Assembly: GCA_965268675.1 (NCBI GenBank)
Contig: OZ254179.1
Span: 124,001 to 188,000 of the forward strand
Direction: 5' to 3'
Source of the DNA: AAA044-D11 sp009705075
Lineage (GTDB): Bacteria; Actinomycetota; Actinomycetes; Nanopelagicales; Nanopelagicaceae
Length of the DNA stretch: 64,000 bases
Below the pieces are notes generated by a model. That model saw nothing but the letters and a program-made list of their open reading frames with translations, searched no databases and was not told where the DNA came from. The translations under genes and the position numbers were made by a program. Every line of letters begins with the position of its first letter. Positions within the stretch are counted from its first letter, which is position 1. Positions 56,680 to 63,499 of this stretch are shown piece after piece.

Positions 56680-57653
56680 TATGAGATCCTTTCGATCAGT
56701 TTTGCATCCTCTAGTTGGCTCCAGATATCTGCTGGAAGTTCTAAATCAAAGTCAGCAATATTGGAGAGTAATTCTTTACTGTTTCTAGATCCAGTTAGAA
56801 CTGAAGTAACTGCTGGATGGCGGAGCGGAAATTGCAGCGCTGCTGCAGTCAAAGAGATTCCACGTTCCTTTAGAAAGGCACCGATATCTTGAGCGCGTTT
56901 AATAATTTCATCAGAAGCTGGCAAGTATTCAAAGGTTGCACCTGGCTTGGGATCTGCTAAAACACCAGAGTTGAAGACGCCACCAATTGTGATGTCGACC
57001 TTTCGCTCAAGGGCGTATGGAAGCAATTCATTTTGCGCGCTCTGATCAAGCAAGGTGTAGCGGCCAGCAATAAGTGCAAGATCAAGATCGACTTCCCTCA
57101 TAATTTTTATTGCAGCATCGCAGAAGTTAATGCCAATTCCAATTGCCTTAATAATTCCTTGACGTTTCAAATCCGCTAAAACGGGATAGGCGTTATTAAT
57201 TGCTTGCGGGATATGTTCTTCGGCATCGTGCATCAATGCGATATCAATATGGTCGACGCCAAGTCGTTCTAAACTTTCGTTAAATGAGCGTTTAATTCCC
57301 TCAGGCGAATAATCAAAGACTGGTTGAATATGTGGGTCCGCATCTGGAAACCAGGGAACTGGGTCAGCTTTTTCTACACGATTTAAGACTCTGCCAACTT
57401 TTGTTTCCAAAATAAATGGTTCAGATACCGAACTTAGAATTCGGCCCAATCGCTCTTCAGATAGACCGTGTCCATATAGTGGAGCGGTGTCGAAGTAATT
57501 AATTCCTTGCGCAAGCGCAGTTTTGATGAGTTGGTCGCTCTCGCCATTTTCAACTGATTTGAATAATCCAGCCAGTGGAGCAGTTCCGAGACTTAATCGG
57601 GAAATTTCTACGGGAGCGCGCTTCATCCTAATTTTCTGGCTATGACGCGGCAT
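56679..57653 (-). CDS. Aldo/keto reductase (probable L-fucose dehydrogenase)
   Basis: A 324-residue TIM-barrel aldo/keto reductase. The catalytic tetrad is seen as D54 region N-Y-F-D-T-A-P-L-Y-G (about 51-60), a Lys in L-E-T-K-V-G-R (about 81-87) and H-D in A-L-M-H-D (about 138-142). It groups by look with D-threo-aldose/L-fucose 1-dehydrogenases (G-H-G-L-S-E-E-R-L-G). Predicted reaction: L-fucose to L-fucono-lactone with NAD(P). The ATG at 57653 has TACGAT seven bases upstream; an internal ATG at 57626 is a fair alternative start. First gene of the minus-strand catabolic run, divergent from fuconate dehydratase. Confidence 0.85.
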   Translation of the reverse strand: MPRHSQKIRMKRAPVEISRLSLGTAPLAGLFKSVENGESDQLIKTALAQGINYFDTAPLYGHGLSEERLGRILSSVSEPFILETKVGRVLNRVEKADPVPWFPDADPHIQPVFDYSPEGIKRSFNESLERLGVDHIDIALMHDAEEHIPQAINNAYPVLADLKRQGIIKAIGIGINFCDAAIKIMREVDLDLALIAGRYTLLDQSAQNELLPYALERKVDITIGGVFNSGVLADPKPGATFEYLPASDEIIKRAQDIGAFLKERGISLTAAALQFPLRHPAVTSVLTGSRNSKELLSNIADFDLELPADIWSQLEDAKLIERIS

Positions 57654-57721
57654 GAAATTTATCGTATAGGATTTTTGCTAATAAGCGAAGAGTTCAAGTC
57701 CAAAAATTGCAAAGGAATCGC
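57654..57721. promoter_or_regulatory. Divergent promoter region of the fucose catabolic genes
   Basis: 68 bases between the aldo/keto reductase (minus) and fuconate dehydratase (plus). Minus-strand TACGAT (57661-57666) ends seven bases before the ATG at 57653. CTAATAAGC at 57678-57686 is shared with the ABC transporter control region. AAAGGA at 57711-57716 is the ribosome site for the dehydratase ATG at 57722. Confidence 0.4.
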
Positions 57722-59020
57722 ATGCCGAAGATCACTGGCTTTAGAACAGTAGATGTCAGATTTCCAACCTCACGTGGGTTAGATGGTTCTGATGCAATGA
57801 ATAAGGAACCAGATTATTCAGCAGCTCTTGTGATTCTAGAAACTGATGAACCAAACCTTGAAGGTCATGGCTTTGTATTTACTTGTGGCCGGGGAAATGA
57901 TTTGCAGTGTGAAGCAATCGAGCTGCTTGCACCATATGCCGTCGGGCGCGATATCGCAGACCTTTCAAAGAGCATGGGCGAATTTGCAAAAAGCTTGGTT
58001 AGAGATTCGCAGATTAGATGGCTTGGTCCGGAAAAGGGCGTTACTCAAATGGCCGCCGGTGCTGTTATTACAGCGGCGTGGGATCTAGTTACAAAACATG
58101 CAAAGAAACCACTTTGGAAATTTCTCTCTGACATGTCACCAGAAGAGATTGTTGAACTTATCGATTTCCGTTACATCACAGATGCGCTAACACCTGCAGA
58201 AGCATTAGAAATATTGCGCAAGGCCGAGCCGAATCGCGCCGCAAATGAAGCAAAATTATTAGAAGTTGGATTACCTGCTTACACAACAACGCCTGGTTGG
58301 CTTGGATACACAGACGAGAAAATGGTTCGCCTTGCTAAAGAAGCTGTAGCAGCTGGATATAAATTAATTAAATTAAAGTGTGGCGGAAGCCTGGAAGATG
58401 ACAAGCGCAGATTGCGGCTTGCTCGCGAAGCAGTTGGTCCAGATATCAAAATATCAATTGATGCCAATCAGGTTTGGGATGTTGATCAGGCCATTGAATG
58501 GATCAAGGGGATTGGTGATGTAAATCTGCACTGGGTCGAGGAGCCAACAAATCCAGATGATGTTCTTGGACATGCCGCGATTGCTAAGGCAATTGCACCG
58601 GTTCGAGTTGCAACAGGTGAACACGGGATGAATCGCATAATTTTCAAGCAGATGTTGCAGGCTAAATCCTTTTCGTTCATGCAGATTGATGCAACTCGTG
58701 TTGCCGGAATAAATGAGAATTTGGCAAATATTTTGATGGCGGCAAAATTTGGTGTTCCTGTATGTCCTCATGCGGGTGGAGTTGGCCTTTGCGAATTAGT
58801 TCAACACCTAGCAATGTTTGATGCCGTTGCGGTTACTGGCCATCATCCAGATCGAGTTGTTGAATTTGTCGATCACTTACACGAACATTTTGTGGTGCCG
58901 ACAATTATTAAGAATGCTCACTACATGCCTCCGCTCAAGCCAGGTGCGGGTGGCGAGATGTTCGCTCAAACTATTTCAGATTTCACATTTCCAACCGGTA
59001 AAGAATGGATAACAGCATGA
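57722..59020 (+). CDS. L-fuconate dehydratase (enolase superfamily)
   Basis: A 432-residue mandelate-racemase-type enolase-superfamily enzyme that removes water from L-fuconate to give 2-keto-3-deoxy-L-fuconate. The N terminus I-T-G-F-R-T-V-D-V-R-F-P-T-S (about 4-17) and the C-G-R-G-N-D loop match the FucD/ENOSF1 group. Catalytic features: L-I-K-L-K-C-G-G (about 215-222; Lys pair), S-I-D-A-N-Q-V-W-D (about 245-253; metal Asp), E-E-P-T (about 271-274), A-T-G-E-H (about 296-300) and C-P-H-A-G-G-V-G (about 347-354; catalytic His). An in-frame TTG 15 bases upstream is rejected because AAAGGA precedes the ATG. Overlaps the SDR gene by four bases. Confidence 0.92.
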   Translation: MPKITGFRTVDVRFPTSRGLDGSDAMNKEPDYSAALVILETDEPNLEGHGFVFTCGRGNDLQCEAIELLAPYAVGRDIADLSKSMGEFAKSLVRDSQIRWLGPEKGVTQMAAGAVITAAWDLVTKHAKKPLWKFLSDMSPEEIVELIDFRYITDALTPAEALEILRKAEPNRAANEAKLLEVGLPAYTTTPGWLGYTDEKMVRLAKEAVAAGYKLIKLKCGGSLEDDKRRLRLAREAVGPDIKISIDANQVWDVDQAIEWIKGIGDVNLHWVEEPTNPDDVLGHAAIAKAIAPVRVATGEHGMNRIIFKQMLQAKSFSFMQIDATRVAGINENLANILMAAKFGVPVCPHAGGVGLCELVQHLAMFDAVAVTGHHPDRVVEFVDHLHEHFVVPTIIKNAHYMPPLKPGAGGEMFAQTISDFTFPTGKEWITA

Positions 59021-59754
59021 GTACAGAGTTCGCAGGTTTAACAGCAGCCGTTACCGGAGCAGGTTCTGGAATCGGACTTGCAACAGCAAAGATTCTTAAA
59101 GAGCGAGGCGCCACTGTTTATGGCCTTGACCTTGCAGAAGGTGGCATGTCTGGAATCGCTACTTGGGTTCAATGCGATATCGGTGATGATGCATCCGTTA
59201 CTAAAGCATTTGAAGGTATTACAAAGTTAGACATTCTTATTAATAACGCTGCTATCGGCGCAGTCGGAACAATCGAAGCTAACTCATCAGAAGAGTGGCT
59301 GAAAGTAATGAATGTAAATGTTCTAGGAATAGTGCGAGCCTCTAAGTCTGCGCTTCCGCTCCTACGTAAAAGTAAATCAGCGGCAATTGTTAATACTTGC
59401 TCTGTTGCTGCAACGGCTGGAATTCCAAAGCGTGCGCTTTACAGCGCATCTAAAGGCGCAGTTCTTTCACTAACCCTTGCAATGGCAAATGATCACATTG
59501 TTGATGGAGTACGTGTTAACTGCGTGAACCCAGGAACTGCTGATACTCCTTGGGTACAACGTTTACTCTCACAAGCAGCAGATCCAGTTGCTGAAAGAAA
59601 AGCGCTAGAAGGACGCCAACCACTTGGCCGATTAGTTTCACCTGAAGAAGTTGCCAACGCTCTTTGTTACCTTGCAAGCCCACTTCAGGGTTCGACAACA
59701 GGAACTTCATTAACTGTTGATGGCGGAATGCAAGGACTTCGTATTCCTAAGTAG
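59017..59754 (+). CDS. SDR-family dehydrogenase (probable 2-keto-3-deoxy-L-fuconate dehydrogenase)
   Basis: A 245-residue classical SDR with V-T-G-A-G-S-G-I-G (about 12-20), N-N-A-A-I-G (about 76-81), a catalytic Ser in T-C-S-V-A-A (about 128-133) and Y-S-A-S-K (about 142-146). Its ATG overlaps the fuconate dehydratase stop (ATGA), so it is made with that enzyme, which supports the next pathway step: oxidation of 2-keto-3-deoxy-L-fuconate to the 2,4-diketo acid. D34 after the second strand suggests NAD. The substrate is inferred from context. Confidence 0.87.
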   Translation: MSTEFAGLTAAVTGAGSGIGLATAKILKERGATVYGLDLAEGGMSGIATWVQCDIGDDASVTKAFEGITKLDILINNAAIGAVGTIEANSSEEWLKVMNVNVLGIVRASKSALPLLRKSKSAAIVNTCSVAATAGIPKRALYSASKGAVLSLTLAMANDHIVDGVRVNCVNPGTADTPWVQRLLSQAADPVAERKALEGRQPLGRLVSPEEVANALCYLASPLQGSTTGTSLTVDGGMQGLRIPK

Positions 59755-59756
59755 TT

Positions 59757-60185
59757 CTATCTCTCTTCAAGAATTAGTGATACCGAATTAATGCACCATC
59801 TTTGATCTGTTGGGACTTCGTAACCTTCACCTTCAAAGACGTGTCCTAAATGAGATCCACAATTTGCGCAACGAACTTCCGTACGTACTCGCATGCCAAG
59901 TGAGCGGTCTTCAATTAATTCGACGGCATCATCTGCGGTTGGTGCATAGAAAGAGGGCCAACCACAACCCGAATGAAATTTGGTCTCACTTTTAAAGAGT
60001 TCGTTGTTACAAGCTTTACAGCGATAACTTCCGACCTTGTCCGAATCGGTGTATTCACCCGTGAATGGTCGCTCTGTAGCCCCATGACGTAAAACTTCAA
60101 AGGAGAGTTCATCGATTTCTGAAGCTAGTTTGGCGTTATCAATCTGAACTGGATACTTCTTATTCGCGCTTATCTCATTGGACAT
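59757..60185 (-). CDS. msrB: Peptide-methionine (R)-S-oxide reductase
   Basis: A 142-residue cytoplasmic MsrB that repairs the R-sulfoxide of methionine in proteins. Structural zinc is held by C-K-A-C (about 55-58) and C-A-N-C (about 104-107); the catalytic Cys is C131 in R-W-C-I-N-S. The usual H-F-x-S-G-C-G-W-P box appears as F-H-S-G-C-G-W-P (about 70-77). Starts at an ATG with TAATAT six bases upstream. Its stop is two bases from the convergent SDR stop. Confidence 0.95.
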   Translation of the reverse strand: MSNEISANKKYPVQIDNAKLASEIDELSFEVLRHGATERPFTGEYTDSDKVGSYRCKACNNELFKSETKFHSGCGWPSFYAPTADDAVELIEDRSLGMRVRTEVRCANCGSHLGHVFEGEGYEVPTDQRWCINSVSLILEER

Positions 60186-60197
60186 GTGGGCATATTA
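60186..60197 (-). promoter_or_regulatory. Putative leaderless promoter of msrB
   Basis: Minus-strand TAATAT (60192-60197), six bases, then ATG at 60185. Confidence 0.5.
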
Positions 60198-60224
60198 CGC
60201 AATCTTCTATCGGGCTGCCATATA

Positions 60225-60236
60225 TAGAATTGCCTC
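60225..60236 (+). promoter_or_regulatory. Putative leaderless promoter of the FUSC-like gene
   Basis: TAGAAT at 60225-60230, six bases, then ATG at 60237. Confidence 0.5.
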
Positions 60237-61445
60237 ATGCGCAAGTTACTTAAAAGAGTTAAACGGCTCTTTGTTGACCGAAAAACTTGGGTGCGCCTGA
60301 TCCTTGTATCAGCCATTGCATCTGGAGTTGCCTGGCAGGTTGGTGACATCTTGATTAAAGATGGTGGAGTAGTAGCGGCAATCATTTGTGCATTGAGTAT
60401 TCGAATCTCACTCTATAAATCAGTTCGTGAAGGTTTTGGCCAAATAGTTGGAACGGCAATCGGCGCTGGCGTTGCACTTGCCTGCGTCTCTCTCTTTAAT
60501 TTTGGAATTATTTCGGTAGCGCTAACAGTTCTTTTCTGTTCTGTCGTTGCACGCGCACTTCACTTAGGTGAAGTTGCATCAGTAAACGTTCCTGTAACAG
60601 CACTGATTGTCATTGGACCTGGGTTAAGTGAGAGCACGGCCTTTTCCAGGCTGTCTTCAACATTTATCGGTGCCGCTGTCGCAATTGTCTTCTCCTATTT
60701 CTCCAATGGAAAGACCCCCGCTGCTCGTACTGTAGATAAAATAAGTTCGTTAGCAAATAAATGCGCAAAATTACTTGGTGAAATGTCTGAAGGCGTTGCC
60801 GCAGGATATGACCAGAATGAAGCAGGGCATTGGCTTGCAAAGGCGAGATTGCTTGTTGAAGAAATTCCTGGTGTTCGGGCACAGGCACTTGAAGCCCGCG
60901 GACATGCAAAGTGGTTTCCAACTGCAGAAGTAGATGAGGCAGAAGAACTTTATGTTAGAGGTGTTGCAGTTGAACATACGGTTGTACAAGTTCGAACAAT
61001 TGCGCGAACTCTCTTTGATTCCGCAGTAAAAGGTGGAATAGCCGAAGAAACAAAGCGCGACATCGCACAAGCACTTTCGGCGGCAAGTTATGCCGTGAGT
61101 TCAAAGGCAGAACAGATTAAAACTGCAGAAGGAATTGCCGAATCGAGATCTGCTACGCAAGATGCAAGAAATGCAGGAGCTGCACTCGCCGATTCCTTAA
61201 TGGAATCCTCCGATAAAGTTGATCAAGAAGAAATGGTTCGAGGAATTTCACTCGCTTCAAACATTGCAATAATCGCTGATTCCCTTGATGAATCTTCGCC
61301 GGCTTTGCATGATGTGTTAACTCCTGGCGAGCCCGCTATGAACCAGATCTTAAAAGTCTCGCCACTGGAACAGGGTGCAAGATTTGGTGCGAGAATTTCC
61401 AAGCCATTTATCTGGCTTAAAAAGCGTTTTCGGAATTACTTTTAA
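60237..61445 (+). CDS. FUSC/aromatic-acid-exporter-like membrane protein
   Basis: A 402-residue protein. A short basic N terminus is followed by about six membrane helices in residues 17-160 (including G-G-V-V-A-A-I-I-C-A-L-S-I-R and the pattern G-x-I-V-G-T-A-I-G-A-G), then a long, largely helical soluble domain (about 165-390) rich in Ala/Glu. This matches FUSC/ArAE-type exporters, whose substrates include aromatic acids and metabolites; none can be named here. A short dyad (TCTCCC-N5-GGGAGA, 61466-61482) follows the stop without a T run. Confidence 0.7.
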   Translation: MRKLLKRVKRLFVDRKTWVRLILVSAIASGVAWQVGDILIKDGGVVAAIICALSIRISLYKSVREGFGQIVGTAIGAGVALACVSLFNFGIISVALTVLFCSVVARALHLGEVASVNVPVTALIVIGPGLSESTAFSRLSSTFIGAAVAIVFSYFSNGKTPAARTVDKISSLANKCAKLLGEMSEGVAAGYDQNEAGHWLAKARLLVEEIPGVRAQALEARGHAKWFPTAEVDEAEELYVRGVAVEHTVVQVRTIARTLFDSAVKGGIAEETKRDIAQALSAASYAVSSKAEQIKTAEGIAESRSATQDARNAGAALADSLMESSDKVDQEEMVRGISLASNIAIIADSLDESSPALHDVLTPGEPAMNQILKVSPLEQGARFGARISKPFIWLKKRFRNYF

Positions 61446-61510
61446 CTTACAAATAAGGTGAAATTTCTCCCAATCAGGGAGAGGTTGTAGGCTCACCCTC
61501 TACTTCTAAT

Positions 61511-61583
61511 GCCCCCCTAGCTCAGTCGGTAGAGCGTTTCCATGGTAAGGAAGAGGTCAACGGTTCGATTCCGTTGGGGGGCT
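61511..61583 (+). tRNA. tRNA-Thr (GGT anticodon)
   Basis: A 73-base tRNA: acceptor GCCCCCC (61511-61517) pairs with GGGGGGC (61576-61582), standard D arm, anticodon loop A-T-G-G-T-A-A with anticodon GGT, T arm with T-T-C-G-A-T-T, discriminator T. CCA is not encoded. Thirty bases upstream of tRNA-Met and probably cotranscribed with it. Confidence 0.93.
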
Positions 61584-61612
61584 CGGTTAAACTAATTTCT
61601 AGTTCAATCCTT

Positions 61613-61686
61613 GGCGGGATAGCTCAGCTTGGTAGAGCAAACGGCTCATAATCGTTGTGTCGCCGGTTCAAATCCGGCTTCCGCTA
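61613..61686 (+). tRNA. tRNA-Met (CAT anticodon), probably elongator
   Basis: A 74-base tRNA with acceptor GGCGGGA (61613-61619) against TTCCGCT (61679-61685), including two G-T pairs, D arm, anticodon loop C-T-C-A-T-A-A and T arm. A paired first position and no three G-C pair run in the anticodon stem argue against initiator tRNA. A CAT-anticodon tRNA-Ile with modified C34 cannot be fully excluded. CCA is not encoded. Confidence 0.88.
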
Positions 61687-61784
61687 CTAGTTATCTACGA
61701 GTAATTTCCTAGCAATTTTCGTAAAAGGCGCAGGTTGAAGTAACCTAGCGCTCTTAATTGAGTCGCAATTGAAGGAGCACCACA

Positions 61785-61955
61785 ATGGCAAGTAAGAGCG
61801 CGGATGTACGCCCAAAGATCACTATGGCCTGCGTAGAGTGCAAAGAACGAAATTACATTACAAAGAAGAATCGTCGTAACGATCCAGACCGTCTTGAACT
61901 AAAGAAGTTCTGCCCACGTTGCAAGCTTTCAACAACACACCGCGAGACTCGCTAA
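61785..61955 (+). CDS. rpmG: 50S ribosomal protein L33
   Basis: A 56-residue L33 with zinc-binding pairs C16-x2-C19 and C43-x2-C46 and the family stretch N-Y-I-T-K-K-N-R-R-N (about 23-32). This is the Cys-containing (C+) type. GGAG lies nine to twelve bases before the ATG. It is followed by hadA after four bases, the order known from mycobacteria and related actinobacteria. Confidence 0.97.
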   Translation: MASKSADVRPKITMACVECKERNYITKKNRRNDPDRLELKKFCPRCKLSTTHRETR

Positions 61956-61959
61956 TCTG

Positions 61960-62343
61960 ATGTTGAACCCCGACCTAGTCGGGCGCACATTCACAAGTGC
62001 CGATTCTGTAACAGTCACAAAAGAGGCAATTCAAAAATTTGCTGAAGTTCTTGGTGAAACGAATCTTGATATAGCTCCACCTACGTTCTCAATTTCAATC
62101 ACGCTGGACCAATCGCAATCTCTATTGCAGAGCAGTGGTCTTGATTGGACCCGGGTAGTTCATGGTGAACAACGCTTCGAAGTTAAGCGCCCGATAATCG
62201 CCGGAGATGTTCTTACCTGTTCCTCGACAATTGAGAGCGCTCGCAATGTTGCTGGAAATGAAATCGTCACAGTTCGTTCTGACTTACATGCTGATTCAAA
62301 TTTAGTTGTCTCAACTTGGTCAACTCTGGTGGTGCGAGCATGA
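61960..62343 (+). CDS. hadA: FAS1-like dehydratase subunit HadA
   Basis: A 127-residue hot-dog-fold protein, N-terminal MaoC-like. In mycobacteria HadA pairs with HadB as (3R)-hydroxyacyl-ACP dehydratase; HadA supplies substrate binding and lacks the catalytic Asp-His pair, as here (the region A-P-P-T-F, about 39-43, has no H-x-D-x-x-x-A). Overlaps hadB by four bases. A mycolate role is not expected in this kind of organism, so the substrate is probably a fatty-acid intermediate, as inference. Confidence 0.82.
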   Translation: MLNPDLVGRTFTSADSVTVTKEAIQKFAEVLGETNLDIAPPTFSISITLDQSQSLLQSSGLDWTRVVHGEQRFEVKRPIIAGDVLTCSSTIESARNVAGNEIVTVRSDLHADSNLVVSTWSTLVVRA

Positions 62344-62741
62344 GCCAACTCGTTACCGGACAAGAATTGCCAGCGCAGACTTTTATTATTAATCGCGCAC
62401 TTTTACTTAAATATGCCGATGCCAGTGGCGATCAAAATCCCATTCACCAGGATGAGGCCTTCGCAAAGTCTGTGGGACTTCCAGATGTAATTGCACATGG
62501 CATGTTGACCATGGGTCTTGCCGGCAAGTACCTCTCAGATATTTCTGGGGCCGAAAACGTTCTTGAATTCTCCGCCAAATTTATTAAGCCTGTTGTAGTA
62601 CCAGCAAATACTGATGTTTCATTAATTGTTTCGGGGAAAGTTGGCGAAATTACTGACGGCATGGCGAAGATAGAACTACTTGCGATGTGCAACGAAGTAA
62701 AGGTTTTAGGAGTCGCAAAGGGCGCGATCAAAGTAAAATGA
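62340..62741 (+). CDS. hadB: MaoC-like dehydratase HadB
   Basis: A 133-residue hot-dog-fold R-specific hydratase/dehydratase. The catalytic box is D-Q-N-P-I-H-Q-D (about 31-38) with the following V-I-A-H-G-M-L-T-M-G-L (about 51-61). It should work with HadA on beta-hydroxyacyl thioesters. The ATG at 62340 overlaps the hadA stop; its own stop overlaps the glycosyltransferase-like gene by four bases. Confidence 0.87.
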   Translation: MSQLVTGQELPAQTFIINRALLLKYADASGDQNPIHQDEAFAKSVGLPDVIAHGMLTMGLAGKYLSDISGAENVLEFSAKFIKPVVVPANTDVSLIVSGKVGEITDGMAKIELLAMCNEVKVLGVAKGAIKVK

Positions 62742-63490
62742 GTGCACCCTTTAAGATTTATAAGCGAATCGGGGATCTCCGCAAGTTAAGTACTAAAGAA
62801 TTTGGCTCAACTGTTCTTATCTATGCTGATAGTTTTATAGAAGACGCAGCAACTTGTATAGATGCGGTAAAGGCTAATTCCGCGGAAGATGTTGCAATTT
62901 ATTTGTTGATTTCAGGTACGCCAGATCTTGGTGATATCGCATCAATCATTGACGAACGGACCTACGTAGTTCAAATCACTGACGGAGTTGGTTGGGGCGA
63001 AGGCATAAATGCCCTAATAAAATTAGCCAATTCACCATATGTTGTTGTGATGGATCCTTCAACGATTTTTACTGGTGATGCAATCACGCCAACAATTGCG
63101 AAACTTTCCGAGAAGGAATTTAGCGCAGTCGGCTGGCGAGGTGGCTTAGTAAATATTGAAGATGAATGGCGAAGCGTTGATGACAAAGGAGTTGGCGAAG
63201 TTGATGTGCTCTTTAGCTATTTCTTAGGGCTAAACAAAGATCACGCTCTTGAAGCTGGCGCTTTTAATATTCGCGCAATCTATTACCGAAATGCTGATAT
63301 CGAATTTGGCTTGAAACTTCGACAAGCACAGGGTCGGCTCTGGCAATTAGATCTGCCACTTAAGCAAGAGCGCCATCACGGCTATTACGACTCGGATCCG
63401 ACCTATCGCGAAGAGCAATCAAAGAAGAACTATGACCGAATCCTCCAGCGCTTTAGAGGCAAGAACGAAATATTGTCACCTCGAAGGTAG
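62738..63490 (+). CDS. Glycosyltransferase-like protein (GT2 type)
   Basis: A 250-residue protein with a Rossmann-like first half (V-L-I-Y-A-D-S-F, about 24-31), a D-P-S-T-I-F-T-G-D (about 107-115) box in the place of a DxD motif, and later G-W-R-G-G (about 132-136) and I-E-F-G-L-K-L-R (about 187-194), the layout of GT2 enzymes. No membrane segment is predicted. The open frame reaches back to 62687, but the ATG at 62738 overlapping hadB is preferred. Sitting directly before murB suggests a cell-envelope role. Confidence 0.65.
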   Translation: MSAPFKIYKRIGDLRKLSTKEFGSTVLIYADSFIEDAATCIDAVKANSAEDVAIYLLISGTPDLGDIASIIDERTYVVQITDGVGWGEGINALIKLANSPYVVVMDPSTIFTGDAITPTIAKLSEKEFSAVGWRGGLVNIEDEWRSVDDKGVGEVDVLFSYFLGLNKDHALEAGAFNIRAIYYRNADIEFGLKLRQAQGRLWQLDLPLKQERHHGYYDSDPTYREEQSKKNYDRILQRFRGKNEILSPRR

Positions 63491-63499
63491 CCTTCTCTT
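63488..63499 (+). promoter_or_regulatory. Putative leaderless promoter of murB inside the end of the upstream gene
   Basis: TAGCCT at 63488-63493, which includes the stop codon of the preceding gene, followed by six bases and the murB ATG at 63500. Confidence 0.45.

Noticed and set aside
61466..61482. Terminator after the FUSC-like gene
   Set aside because: The 6-bp dyad TCTCCC/GGGAGA has no T run and lies close to the tRNA promoter region, so termination is not supported.
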